A stretch of 64,000 nt of DNA from Elephas maximus indicus (taxonomy: Eukaryota > Chordata > Mammalia > Proboscidea > Elephantidae): contig NC_064830.1 in the NCBI RefSeq assembly GCF_024166365.1, positions 93,860,968-93,924,967 of the forward strand, read 5' to 3'. The notes under the pieces are model-generated. The model ran no database searches, was not told where the DNA came from, and saw only the letters and a list, made by a program, of their open reading frames with translations. Below, piece by piece: positions 47,901-57,880 of this stretch. The translations under genes and the position numbers were made by a program. How positions within the stretch are numbered: position 1 is the first letter of the stretch; each line of letters opens with the position of its first letter.

Positions 47901-50249
47901 GCCTTTGTAGTCTGCAGGTGCTTTTCTGTCATTGGTTGCCATCGAATAAGCACCAACTCGTGGCAACCCCATGTATAACAGGATTAAACGTTCCCCGGTC
48001 CTGTGCCGTCTTCATGATTGTTGGTATGTTTGAGTCCATTGTTGTGGCAGTTGCGTCAATCCATCTCATTGAGAGTTTCTCTCGTTTCCACTGACCCTCT
48101 GCTTTACCAAATAGGATGTCCTTTTCTAGCGATCGGTCCTTCCTGATGGCATGGTCAAAGAAAGCAAGCTGAAGTCTTGCCATCAGAAAGAAATAATACA
48201 AGAGAAATGGATACATATTCACGTGTGTGTGTGTATTTAGTAGCAGGTGATGGCTGCTTTAGAACCATTTGATAGCCGTAGCTAGGCTTGTTGTTAGGTG
48301 CCGTCCAGTTGATGTCAACTCATAGCGACCTCATGTGACAATAGCCTACCCCATAGGGGTTTCTTGGCTGTAGTATTTACAGAACCAGATGGCCAGGTCT
48401 TTCCCCCAGGGAGCTGCTGGGTAGGTTCGAACTGCCAACCTTTGGGTTAGCGGCTGAGCACTTAACCATTGCACCACCGAGGCTCTTACAGCTAGGATGA
48501 GGGCTTGAAATTTCTCCTGTTCTGGCCCTGACCATCCCATCTGATGAGCTGCAGTCACTGTCCTCAGCCGTGGCTGAATAGAGACCTTGGAGTGCACGCT
48601 CTATCATACTTTCTCTTTTATATTTCGTTGCACGTGAATGTTATCTTAACAAATGGAAAAAGTTGTGTTGCCATCAGAGAGCCATACATTGATTTCCCAC
48701 CGAGCCTGTGGGGGAGCCCCTGGAAGTTAAAGTGGCCCTGGGGGCCCAGGTGATACATGTAGCACTCCCAGTGGTGTAACTTCTAGAACTCTCATACCCA
48801 GCCCAAGTGAAACACCCTACAGTCTACCCAGACCAAGATGTGTCTAAACGATGTGCTTTTTTGCAGCAAAAGTTGGATGCAGAGTTTCAGAAGAGACTGG
48901 AAAGGAACAAAACTGCTGCAGAGGAGCAGACCGCAAAGCGCCGGAAGAAGCGGTAAGGCTTCCTGGCATCATGTAACTATGATTAGGCTTCGGGGCAGGA
49001 GTGTGAAAGCAGATGATTGGTGAGTGAAATGAGTCCTTCTTGTAGTCAGAAGCTCACCTGTATCACCTGTAGAAGTCTTGGGTATTACAACCTATGGCAG
49101 AACAAACCAGTAGAGGACTGACTTGTCTTCCAGTACCCGGGGAGAGATTAAGTCTCTTACTGCCTCCAGCTGGTTTCAGAGTCTCCAAAACTTAGTATTC
49201 AGCACTTCCATGATTAGATGGTGTCATGGATTGAAAATATGTGTCAACTGGGTTAGGCCATGATTCCCAGTATTGTGGTTGCCCTCCATTTTGTGATTGT
49301 AATTTTACGTTAAAGAGGATTAGGGTGGGATCCTAACACCCTTACCCAGGTCACATCCCTGTAAAGAGAATTTCCCTTGGGTATGTGGCCTACACCACCT
49401 TTTATCCCTCAAAAGATAAAAAGGAAAGGGAAGCAACCAGAGAGCAGGGACCTTATACTACCAAGAAGGCAGGCCTTTACCCTGTGAGTACGAGTGCATT
49501 CTTTGGACCCAGGGTCCCTGCGCCAAGAAGCTCCTAGTCTGAGGGAAGATTGTTGAGAAAGCCGACAGAGAAAGCCTTCTCCTAGACCTGACGCCCTGAA
49601 TTTGGACTTGTAGCCTACTTTACTGTAAAGAAATAAACTTCCCTTTGTTAAAGCCATCCACTTAATGGTATTTCTGTTATAGCAGCACTAGAAGATTAAG
49701 ACACATGGATTTTGATGTCTGCTTCACTTCTGTATTTTAACATCATGTTTAACAAGGTGCCATAAGCAAACTTTCGTTTATCTTCTTCCTTAAATTAGGG
49801 CCTATGAACTCCCCAAGTGACTACGTAATTATTTAGGTTGAATGTATGTATGTGTTTATTTTTTTTAATAAATGGCCCTCAACTTACAGAGAGCTGATAA
49901 CAGGCCCTAAATATCTTGGACTGAAAAAACACCTCCAGTATTTCTGAGATTGCTTTAAACACCTCAGGACCCCCAGGATCTGATCTTGATGCGTAATGAA
50001 AACAGCTTGTTAGTGCTGATAATGCTGGGGTAGCAGAAGTCTGAGAAATTGTTCCTTTCACATTGTTATTGTACCGTTCGCGTGATTATAAACTTTTCGA
50101 AGATGCTATAAGTAAGTGTTTATTTTTTCAGATATGCAAAAAAATAGTTAAGGAGTCAATGCATTTATTTTACATTTGCAGTCAGAAGTTAAAAGAGAAG
50201 AAATTATTGGCAAAGAAGACGAAACTTGAACAGAAGAAACAAAAAGAAG
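41728..50249 (+). CDS. PRKRIP1: PRKRIP1 (PKR-interacting protein 1), five exons, 3' end outside window
   Basis: The spliced reading frame is join(41728..41853, 42571..42649, 43706..43806, 48867..48952, 50182..50249), 460 nt: 153 codons plus one base. The product is recognised from its N-terminal [10 protein letters not shown] stretch (residues 10-19), the central [15 protein letters not shown] segment, the [20 protein letters not shown] block and a long basic helix with KRRKKR (126-131), a likely nuclear localisation signal. The family protein is about 184 residues, so roughly 30 C-terminal residues are missing and must lie in an exon beyond the window. PRKRIP1 is known as a nuclear/nucleolar, RNA-binding protein that binds and inhibits the kinase PKR and is seen as a helical component of late (C*/P) spliceosomes. 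All borders are GT/AG, phases match, and there is no frameshift or stop. The start sits in a good context (G at -3 and +4). Introns are 717, 1056, 5060 and 1229 bp, then at least 13.7 kb. Confidence 0.95.
42571..42649 (+). CDS. PRKRIP1: PRKRIP1 coding exon 2
   Basis: It follows a TTGCAG acceptor at 42565-42570 and ends one base into a Gly codon before GTAATG. It encodes residues 43-68, including the proline-rich WAPRPPPEF core that is highly conserved in the family. Seventy-nine bases long, it joins exon 3 in phase 1. Confidence 0.95.
42843..43131 (-). mobile_element. AfroSINE in PRKRIP1 intron 2, with 3' extension
   Basis: Flanked by 20-bp TSD TAATGGAAATAGTTTTA(C/T)TA (42823-42842 and 43132-43151; one mismatch). 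The inserted unit is about 290 bp: the standard long SINE (42927-43131) plus an extra roughly 85-bp GT/T-rich 3' part (42843-42926). Confidence 0.93.
43706..43806 (+). CDS. PRKRIP1: PRKRIP1 coding exon 3
   Basis: The acceptor is CTACAG at 43700-43705 and the donor is GTCAGT at 43807. It completes Gly69, then gives residues 70-102: a short Gly/Ser linker followed by the basic, tyrosine-rich block [16 protein letters not shown]. It ends in phase 0 at Glu-Lys. Confidence 0.95.
44728..44912 (+). mobile_element. AfroSINE in intron 3
   Basis: Sense long variant: GACTCCCTGAGTGGTGCAAATGG head, GAAAGACCTGACAGTCTCC and GGGTCGACATGAGCC. Diverged. Confidence 0.85.
44968..45162 (-). mobile_element. AfroSINE in intron 3
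   Basis: Antisense, with GTTGCTATCAAGTCGATACC and CCCCATAGGGTTTACAAGG, ending CCACCAGGGCTTC. Directly adjacent to the next copy. Confidence 0.92.
45174..45325 (-). mobile_element. AfroSINE in intron 3, tandem neighbour
   Basis: Antisense shorter copy with perfect 11-bp TSD GACCTTTGTAT (45163-45173, 45326-45336). The duplicate falls right beside the previous SINE. Confidence 0.93.
45570..46000 (-). mobile_element. L1 3'UTR variant, antisense, in intron 3
   Basis: A T run, ATTTTATTGTGGTTTGGGTGAAAGTTTGCA and the downstream TCCCTTGCTCC.. region, ending near AAGTCTGGTCC. It is the antisense of a different L1 3'UTR subfamily from that at 56393-56946. Confidence 0.75.
46260..46870 (+). mobile_element. 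L1M-type 3' end, in intron 3
   Basis: Contains ACCATACTGTATGGTTCCATTCATG and GTGGTGGTTGTCTCGGG followed by AATCAAATTGTACACTGAAG, the landmark series of an ancient L1 3' end. Confidence 0.65.
46871..47924. other. Intron 3 interior with no recognised repeat
   Basis: Unique-looking intronic sequence. A short AfroSINE head-like patch (GCCCTGGTGGTACAAACAGCAGGGCTG) lies at 47775-47801. Nothing else recognised. Confidence 0.45.
47925..48194 (-). mobile_element. RTE 3' end fragment, antisense, in intron 3
   Basis: The reverse complement encodes part of the RTE C-terminus ([12 protein letters not shown] and [12 protein letters not shown]). Only the 3' ~260 bp remains. Confidence 0.85.
48287..48486 (-). 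mobile_element. AfroSINE, antisense, in intron 3
   Basis: Starts TTGTTGTTAGGTGCC and ends CACCGAGGCTC. A short AGCTAGG repeat flanks it (48280-48286, 48490-48496). It lies about 380 bp before the exon 4 acceptor. Confidence 0.9.
48867..48952 (+). CDS. PRKRIP1: PRKRIP1 coding exon 4
   Basis: The acceptor is TTGCAG ending at 48866 and the donor is GTAAGG at 48953. It encodes residues 103-130 plus two bases of Arg131. The segment is a charged helix starting [13 protein letters not shown] and ending in KRRKKR. The helix continues into exon 5, as expected for the long C-terminal helix of this protein. Confidence 0.95.
49222..49703 (+). mobile_element. MaLR solo LTR in PRKRIP1 intron 4
   Basis: Starts TGTCATGG and ends TTAAGACA with near-match TSD GATGG/CATGG (49217-49221, 49704-49708). 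In sense with the gene. The AAATAAAC signal is near 49630. Confidence 0.82.
50182..50249 (+). CDS. PRKRIP1: PRKRIP1 coding exon 5 (last one visible)
   Basis: The acceptor is TTTGCAG ending at 50181 and the donor is GTGAGT at 50250. It completes Arg131 and encodes residues 132-153 ([12 protein letters not shown]..., then EQKKQKE), ending one base into the next codon. The acidic/serine C-terminal tail of the family is absent and no convincing acceptor-plus-tail was found before 64000, so a further exon is expected downstream. Confidence 0.93.
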
Positions 50250-50364
50250 GTGAGTGGTGCTCATTTCCCTTGATTGTGGCCTTTTTCTCAGTGTTGATCA
50301 CGGAGGATGAACTGTCAAGAAATGCCGAGATTTACAACTACTGTCTGAAGGTGAGATGAAAAGG

Positions 50365-50541
50365 CAGAGGGGGACAGGAGCTGGTTGAACGGACACAGGG
50401 AATACAGGGTAGAGAGGAGGAGTGTGCTGTCTCATTAGGGGTTGAGCAGCTAGGAGTACATAGCAAGGTGTCTGTAACTTTTTGTATGAGAGACTGACTG
50501 AATTTGTAAACTTTGAGTTAAAGAACGATAAAAAAAAAAAG
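50365..50541 (+). mobile_element. L1 3'UTR fragment in intron 5
   Basis: Ends of the young L1 3'UTR: GTGCTGTCTCATTAGGGGTTGAGC, GTATGAGAGACTGACTGAATTTG and an A run at 50531-50540. Heavily 5'-truncated, so it starts only about 110 bp after exon 5. Confidence 0.82.
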
Positions 50542-51327
50542 AAATGGTGAGATCTAGAGTTCAGGACTGGCTGGCTGGCCACTGAACAAATGAGGGCTTA
50601 TTTTTATTAGTTAGGACTCCTTTAGTTGCGAGTGTCAGAAAGCCAAACTGGCTTAAGCAAAAAAGAAAGATTGGCTCACGGTAAGTCTAAGGCAGACCTC
50701 CCTTCAGGCAGGCTGGTGAGGAAGCTCCATAATGTCGCTGGCATTTACCATCTCTCCTTTTGTCCCTGGCTCCCTGTCCTCAGACAGGCTCATGCCCCCT
50801 TGTGGTTGGGCAGTGCTCCCATGGGTGCATCCTGCCCCAGTCTTGACCAAGAGGAAGGATAAAGGGGATGTTCCAGCATTTTTAGCAAAGGTCATCTTGT
50901 ATCTCTGATTGAGTCATCTGCCAAGTCGGCTAAAAGCACTCTTGGCTACCAGAAACAGAAAACTCAGCTAGCAACACTTACACAAAGAGGAGTTCATTTT
51001 TCTCACATAACAAGAAACCTGGTGGTAGGTTACTGCCTGGTGTGGTTCTGCAGCTCAGCAGTATCAGCCCAGTATCTCTAAGGTTCTCTTGGCCTTTACC
51101 CTGTGAGTATGAGATGGCTGCTGTGGCTCCTGGCGTCATACCTATGTGCAAAGTAGAAGTGGGGCAAAGAGGCAGTACCTGTCTGGTCTATCTTTTTTTT
51201 AACTGGAAAACGAAAAGTTCCCTAGAAGTACCCAGCCCCAGCAGATGTTACTGTGTATCTCACTGGCCAGAACTAGGTCACTTGGCCATCCTTCGCTGTC
51301 AGCATCATTCGTGTCACACACAAGTAA

Positions 51328-51990
51328 AAGTTTGCTGAAGATCATTCAAAAGCAGCTGTAGCAGTACACCAACAGGGAACTGCCAGAAATTCAATCTGAA
51401 TTCAGAAGAGAACATGGAATGAGGGATATCATTGCTGATGGATCTTGGCTGAAAGCAGAGAGTACTAGAAAGATGTTTACCTGTGTTTTATTGACTGTGC
51501 AAAGGCATTGCGAGGAATGGGAATTCTAGAACTAGGAGCTTCTTGCCAAGATTCTTTGCCAAGACCATAACTCAAAGGTGTCAATTCTTCATTAGCCTTC
51601 CTTATTCATTGTCCAGCTTTCACATGCATATGAGGGGACCGAAAAGACCATGGTTTGGGTTTGACTACACCGTGGACTGCTAGAAGAACAAACAAATCTG
51701 TCTTGAAAGAAGCATAGCTAGAATGCTCCTTAGAAGCGAAGATGGCAAGACTTCATCTCACATACTTTGGACATGCTATCAGGGACCAGTCCCTGGAGAA
51801 GGACATCATGCTTGGTAAAGTAGAGGATTAGCAAAAAAGAGGAAGACCCCCAACAAGATGGATTGACACAATGAGCTCAAACATAATAACAATAGTGAGG
51901 TGGCACAGGATTGGGCAGTGTTTCCTTTTTTTGTCCATAGGGTTGCTATCAGTCAGAACCGACTGGACGGTACCTAACAACAAGCTAAGA
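51328..51990 (+). mobile_element. RTE mosaic with inverted middle, in intron 5
   Basis: 51328-51535 is sense RTE (RT region with an SIDCAKAL-type remnant), 51548-51660 is RTE in the opposite orientation (antisense to the GAATAAGGAAG region), and 51662-51985 is sense again to the ACCTAACAACAA tail. Coding frames are gone. Confidence 0.85.
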
Positions 51991-52739
51991 GCAGGTTAGA
52001 TGAACAGAAAACAGGATTTTCATGACTGACTTAAATCTATCATGATCATCACTGGGAGCTGGGTACATTTTTGTTCTGGACAGAATTGGGTTTCTGGTAA
52101 CAAGGAGGAATGGGAGGAGGCTGTTGGGTCAGCATCCTACAGTGCTGCCACTCCTGTCCTCCTCTGAACCCACCAGCAGTCCAGGGGTGCCATCTACTCC
52201 TCCAGGATGCATAGGGTGGGGATAAGGATGGAGAGGGCCAGGGAAAATGACAACTGTCCAACCACATTACTGAATGGACAGTTGCTCCCTAATTGGCTAA
52301 TAGGTAGATGATTGTGATTTTTGGTGTTAAGATCTTGCTTTTATTGACATACTGAAATATGATTCGCTCCTTTCTAAGAGTTTCCTTACAAGTTGTAAGT
52401 TTACTGTGTTACACACTATATGCTCTTAGACTGTTCCTCACTTTTTCCCGAAGAAATTATTTTATGCTGCGAAAATGTGACTGCAAAGACCTCATCCCTC
52501 AAACCACCGCATCACTTTTTCCCCACTTGCCCTCCCCACCAACATATGCTAACAGGGGAATATGGGAGTACTTGGGCCACAGACTGGAGGATTGGAACAC
52601 AGAAGCCACTTTCATGTCCTTCTGAGGAAATACTATAGCTTGGACTGTTAGGAAATAGCAAGGCCTCCTTGGCTCTAGGTAATTCGACTGCCCTTTCCCA
52701 GGGCTTGTATTTGCTATTTGTTTTTGTTGTTGCTGTTTA

Positions 52740-53500
52740 TGTGTTTTCACAAAGCGAAGAGGACTGGAAGCACTTACTGATGAAAATCAAAGACTACAGC
52801 CTTCTGTATGGATTACACCTCAACATAAAGAAAACAAAAATCCTCATGACTAGACCGATAAACAACATCATGATAAATGGAGAAGATCTTGAAGCTGTCA
52901 AGGATTTCGTTTTACTTGGATCCACAATCAGTGGTCACGGAAGCAGCGGTCAGGAAATCAAACAATGTATCACATTGCCCAAATCTGCTGCAAAAGACTT
53001 CTTTCAGGTGTTAAAAAGCAAAGATGTCACCTTGAGGACTAAAGTGCACCTGACCGAAGCCCTGGTATTTTGCATCACTTCATATATATTTGAAAGCTGG
53101 ACAGTGAATAAGGAAGACTGAAGAATTGATGCCTTTGAAATACGGTGTTGTCAAAGAATCCTGAATATACCACACTGCCAGAAAAATGAACAAACCTGTC
53201 TTGGAAGAAGTACAGCCAGAGTGCTCCTTGGGAATGAGGATGGTGAGACTTCATCTCATATACTTTGGACACGTTATCAGGAGGAATCAGTCCCTGGAGA
53301 AGGACATCATGCTTGGTAAAGTAGAGGGTCAACAAAAAAGAGGAAGACCGTCAACAAGATGGATTGACACAATGGCTGCAACAATGGGCTCGAACATAGC
53401 AACAGTTGTGAGGATGGCGCAGGACCGAGCAGTGTTTAGTTCTGTCGTACGTAAGGCACTATGAGTTGGAACTGACTCAGCAGCACCTAACAACAGCCTT
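52740..53500 (+). mobile_element. RTE 3' part in intron 5
   Basis: Sense RTE encoding SEEDWKHLLMKIKDYSLLYG (52669-53121 frame), LKSKDVTLRTKVHLTEALV and a C-terminus KRGRPSTRWIDTMAATM (53186-53464). It ends with the shared tail. One frameshift near 53120 separates the halves. Comparatively well preserved. Confidence 0.93.
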
Positions 53501-53725
53501 CGCTTCCTGCTTGCACAGAGCCTCAGGGCGGCCCAGTGTAAGAGATCAGGGCCTTCACAGATCTTTCTTGGGTATGCACACAGCCCTGCACCTGTGCGTG
53601 GCCTTCTAGAGTCCCAGGAATGTGTTGGAGCTTTTCAAAGCCTCCTGTGGACATCTCATCCCCCACCTTTTCCTCTTCAGCTTCTGGTTTGCCTCAACTG
53701 TTGTCATTGCCTCAGGCAGCTGTGA

Positions 53726-53921
53726 TGTTTAAGCAGTGGTTACCTGCTTGGTTGCTAGCTGAAAGGTGAAGGGTAAGAAGTTCTCTCGGGGAGAGAGATG
53801 TGGCAGTCGGTTTCCATAAAGGTTACAGCCTTGGAAACCTATGGGGCAGTTCTACTTTCTCTTATAGGGTCACTACCAGTCGGAATCGACTCCATGGCAG
53901 TGAGGTTTGTTTTTTTTTTAA
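53726..53921 (+). mobile_element. AfroSINE in intron 5
   Basis: Sense, with the extra GATGTGGCAGTCGGTTTCCATAAAG part, then GGGTCACTACCAGTCGGAATCGACTCC and a T-run tail. Confidence 0.9.
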
Positions 53922-54389
53922 TTGATTATTATTCACAGCCTGGGAAAAAGGCAGTTCACGCTGATGGAGCGCTGAGTCAGGTCAGATAAAGATAGGCCTT
54001 GCTAAGGGAAGATTTCCAGGGAGGTGCCGGACAGTCAAATAGTGACAGGGCTTTGAGGAGAGAACTTTCTGAGGAGCTCCAAACTCCGGGGGCTGCTAGG
54101 CTGCTGGTTTTCACGGCTTCCATGATTGTGAGGCTGTTGGCTTTCAAGGTCACCTCAGAGCTGGTTGATACAGGGGTGGGAGTAGGACAGGTGAAAATGC
54201 CACAAATTGGACTATTCTTACTGAGATTCAGCTGTTTTTCCGTAACAATCTGAGGAGAATTTCCAGAGTTCTAAAAAATGCTGGTGTTGACAATGTTTGC
54301 CAGTGTTCTCGTCGCTTTTATAGAGGAGCAGATTGTCGGAGGTCCTTACTCTGCTGCTCTAGAAGTGCTTCCATCTTTCTGAATTTTAA

Positions 54390-54650
54390 CCCGTGTGTAT
54401 CATTGTGTTTAAAGTGAGTTTCCTGTAGACGTGAAATGTTTGGATCATTTTTTTTTTATTATTATTTATTTCGACCATTTCTGCCTTTTTGCTGATACGT
54501 TTGGATTTAGGTCTACCATTTTCTTATTTATTTCTCTGTTTCCCACTTCCTCCTTTCTTTTAGGATTATTTGAACTTTTTTTTTTTTTTTTACTATTTCA
54601 TTTTAATCTAGCTATTTTTATTAAAACTATATCCCTCTTTTTTGCCTAGA
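54390..54650 (-). mobile_element. L1 ORF2 fragment, antisense, in intron 5
   Basis: The antisense of the L1 linker between endonuclease and RT (AGTGAGTTTCCTGTAGACGTGAAA, TGGATTTAGGTCTACCATTTTC). Diverged and frameless. Confidence 0.6.
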
Positions 54651-55227
54651 ATTTTTATTCTCATAACTTGAATTCACACTTACATGAGCAGAGGTGTATA
54701 AAGGCAGGTGTGATTCATATGGTTTTACAGAGAGATTAAGCCTTAAATCACTAATTTTAAATGTAAACTCACTTTAAAATGAAAAGGAAACGCTTTAAAA
54801 GATTGTGAATTATCTTAGAATATTTCTATATTTTAAGGAAGTTTAAAGCTGATACATAACTTTCAAACTGGTTTTAAAGCATTTAGCATTAAGCAAATGT
54901 CTGCATCCTGCATTATACTTAGTATCTTCTGCGTATTTTATCTTTTTAGGAAAAAAAGTCATTTTAAATGGAACTCAATCCACAATATTGTAAACTTCCT
55001 CTGATACAATAGCGGCTTCCAGAGAACTATAAGCCTGCCATATTTGTTTTGTATTCTAATAATTTACTTTTTTTTATTTATTGTTTTGTTGTGACAAATA
55101 TTTATAAAACATAACTTGTCAGCTCAGCAGTATTTACACATGTAATTCGGTGACATGGACTATGCTCATCATATTGTCCAACCATCACCACTATCCATTT
55201 CCAAATTATTCCACCACTAATAGAGAT

Positions 55228-55397
55228 GGAGCCCTGGTGGCGCAGTGGTTAAGAGCTGGGCTGCTAACCAAAAGGCCGGCAGTTCGAATATACCAGCCGC
55301 TCCTTGGAAACCCTATGGAGCAACTCTACTCTGCCCTGCAGGGTCATTGTGTGTTGGAATCGACTTGACAGCAACAGGTTTGGTTTGGGTTTTTTAT
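55228..55397 (+). mobile_element. AfroSINE with clear A and B boxes
   Basis: A-box TGGCGCAGTGG at 55238-55248, B-box-like GCAGTTCGAAT around 55279-55289, RTE-like tail ending TGGTTTGGGTTTTTT. Best preserved tRNA-like head of the window. Confidence 0.95.
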
Positions 55398-55642
55398 TAA
55401 CAGAAACTTAGTAACCCCTAAGTAAAGACTCCTCTTTGCCCCCTCCCTTCCATCCTTGGTATCCGCTAAGGAAGTCTGGCCTCTGTCCATTTGCCTGTTT
55501 CATGTAAGTGAGATCATACAGTATTTGTGCTTTGGAACTGACTGATTTCACTCCGCATGTTTTCAAGCTCCACCCACATTGTGGCATGTATCAGGACTTC
55601 ATTTCTTTTTATCACTGAGTAATATTCCATTGTATGTATATA

Positions 55643-55847
55643 AGGAGCCCTAGTGGCGCAGTGATTAAAATGCTTGCCAGCAAACTGAAAGGCCAGCTGT
55701 TCAAACCCACCAGCCACTCTGTGGGAGAAAGATGTGGCAGCCTGCTTCCGTAAAGGTTACAGCTTTGGAAACCCTGTGGGACAGTTCTACTCTGTCCCAC
55801 AGGGTTGCCGTGAGTTGGAATCGACTTGATAGCAGTGGGCTTTACGG
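55643..55847 (+). mobile_element. AfroSINE (long variant)
   Basis: Sense insertion with perfect 11-bp TSD GTATGTATATA (55632-55642 and 55848-55858). Includes the GATGTGGCAGCCTGCTTCCGT segment. Confidence 0.95.
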
Positions 55848-56392
55848 GTATGTATATACCACATTTTGCTTATCCATTGATCAGCTGACAAGAGATTTAG
55901 GTTGTTTCTACCTTTCGGCTATTGTGAATAGTGCGGCAGTGAGCATTGACATCCAGGTGTCTCTTTGCTTTCCTGTGTTCGGTTCACCTTGGTACGTACC
56001 TAGGATTGGGACTGCTGAGTCATATGGTAGTTCTGTGTTGCGCTTGCTGAGGAGCTGCCACGCTGTTTTCCGTAAGAGCCGTACCATCTTGCATTCCCCC
56101 GCCAGCAGTGGGTGAGGAATCCAGTTTCTCCATATCGTCACCAGCCGTCGTTATTTTGTTTTTGTTTTTATCATAGCCATTCCAGTGGAGGTGAAGTGGG
56201 ATCTTATTGTGGTTTTGACTCTGATTTTTGCATCTCCCTAATGACTAATGGTGGTGAGCATCTTTTCATGTGCTTGTCGGTACTCTCCCTTTTATAATTG
56301 GGGTTTTTGTTGTTGTCGTTGTTTAGGGGTCGTTCTAGAGAAGAATTGTCTATTAACCAGGTAATTACCATTTCTGTTGCTTTTCCTTCATT

Positions 56393-56564
56393 GCTTTTTT
56401 TTTTTAATAATTTTTATTGCGCTTTAAGTGAAAGTTTACAAATCGAGTCAGTCTCTCACACAAAAACCCATATACACCTTGCTACACACTCCCAGTTACT
56501 CTCCCCCTAATGAGACAGCCTGCTCTCTCCCTCCACTCTCTCTTTTCGTGTCCTTTTTGCCAGC
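56393..56564 (-). mobile_element. L1 3' end A at a reused target site
   Basis: A poly(T)-led antisense L1 3'UTR fragment between two copies of TTGCTTTTCCTTCATT (56377-56392 and 56565-56580). It is truncated within the UTR. Confidence 0.88.
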
Positions 56565-56580
56565 TTGCTTTTCCTTCATT

Positions 56581-56946
56581 CTTTTTTCCAGTCTGTCACA
56601 TATAAGCTTATATACACCTTACTCCATACTCCCACTTACTCTCCCCCTAATGAGTCAGCCCTCTCCCTCCTTCCAGTCTCCCCTTTCATGACGATTTTGT
56701 CAGTTTCTAACCCCCTCTACCCTCGTATCTCCCCTCCAGACAGGAGATGCCAACACAGTCTCAAGTGTCCACCTGATACAAGAAGCTCACTCTTCGTCAG
56801 CATCTCTCTCCAACCCATTGTCCAGTCCCTTCCATGTCTGATGAGTTGTCTTCAGGAATGGTTCCTGTCTTGGGCCAACAGAAGGTTTGGGGACCATGAC
56901 CGCCGGGATTCTTCTAGTCTCAGTCAGACCATTAAGTCTGGTCTTT
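56581..56946 (-). mobile_element. L1 3' end B at the same target site
   Basis: A second, longer antisense L1 3'UTR between the second and third copies of the same 16-mer (56565-56580 and 56947-56962). It extends to GGTCTCAGTCAGACC-type sequence seen in the young L1. Confidence 0.88.
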
Positions 56947-56962
56947 TTGCTTTTCCTTCATT

Positions 56963-57880
56963 CTTGATGTTCGAAACTTCCCTCTAGTATCATTTCCCTT
57001 ACGTCTGAAGAACTTCCTTTAGTCATTAATTTAGGACAGGTCTGCTGGCTACACATTTTCTTAGCTGTCCTTTTTGTGAACATTTAACACCTTCATTCCT
57101 GAAGAATATTCTCGCGAGATCGAGAATTCTGGGTTGGCAGCTCTTTTCTCTCAGCACTTCAGGAATGTTGATCCACTTCGGCCTCCGTGGTTTCTGATGA
57201 GATATTTGCAGGCATTTGAACCATTCTCCCATCATCATTTTTCTCTGACTCCTTTCAAGATTTCTTTCTCTTTAGATTTCAGCAGTTTGATTACGATGCG
57301 TCTGAGCATGAATTTCCTTGGTTTCATCCTGTTTGGAGTTCACTGAAGTACTTGAATCTGTAGGTGTATGTCCTCAGCCGTCTTTATACCTTCTATTTCT
57401 TTGACACAGTTTTCTGTATTTCTGTTTGTTTCAAGAGTGTCCATCTTTACTTCTTGGAAAACAATTTTAAATAGCTGTTGAAAGGATTTGCCTGCTGATT
57501 CCAACAGCTAGGTCGTCTCAGCGTTAGTGTTTGTTGATTGTGTCTTCCCGTGCAAGTTGAAATTTTCTTCATTATTCATATGCCAAGTAACTTTATAATT
57601 TTCTATCCTGGACATTTTGAATTACATCACCAGGTTCTGGGTCTTCTTTAAACTCTGTGGAGAATGTTAATATTTGTTTTAACTGGTAGTCAACCCAGTT
57701 GCATTCAGGACACAAGTTCTGACCAGCCTTCTGTGGATTGTGGCTCCAATGTCAGTTTGGTTTTCAAAGTTTTTGCTGTGTCATCTGGGTGTGTCCTGCA
57801 CGTGCATCACCCAGTGGCCAGTCTGAGCTTAGTTCTTTGAGTTGAGTCCCATACAGAGTGTTCGGTGTGGTGACGAGGGC
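56963..57880 (-). mobile_element. Ancient L1/HAL1-like, antisense
   Basis: Continuation of the old antisense element: AATATTCTCGCGAGATCGAGAATTCTGGG, GATTTCAGCAGTTTGATTACGATG and TTCTATCCTGGACATTTTGAA are familiar from antisense L1M/HAL1 5' parts. No frame is open. Confidence 0.7.

Larger units (their letters stand above)
55050..56376 (-). mobile_element. Ancient L1, antisense, split by two AfroSINEs
   Basis: Minus-strand L1 late ORF2 and 3' end: 56141-55908 encodes AVPILGTYQGE and MLTAALFTIAE, and 55590-55630 corresponds to the TMEYYSVIKRNE region. The SINEs at 55228 and 55643 interrupt it. It continues to the right beyond the two L1 insertions as 56963-57880. Confidence 0.82.

Noticed and set aside
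50063..50359. 98-codon open frame reading through exon 5 into introns
   Set aside because: Only 50182-50249 is exonic; the rest runs through the acceptor and the GTGAGT donor.
55228..55310. tRNA gene
   Set aside because: A- and B-box sequences belong to the tRNA-derived head of AfroSINE; no anticodon arm or acceptor stem can be formed.
56377..56962. CRISPR-like array (three equal repeats)
   Set aside because: The 16-bp repeats are L1 target-site duplications with spacers of 172 and 366 bp that are L1 sequence; the genome is mammalian.
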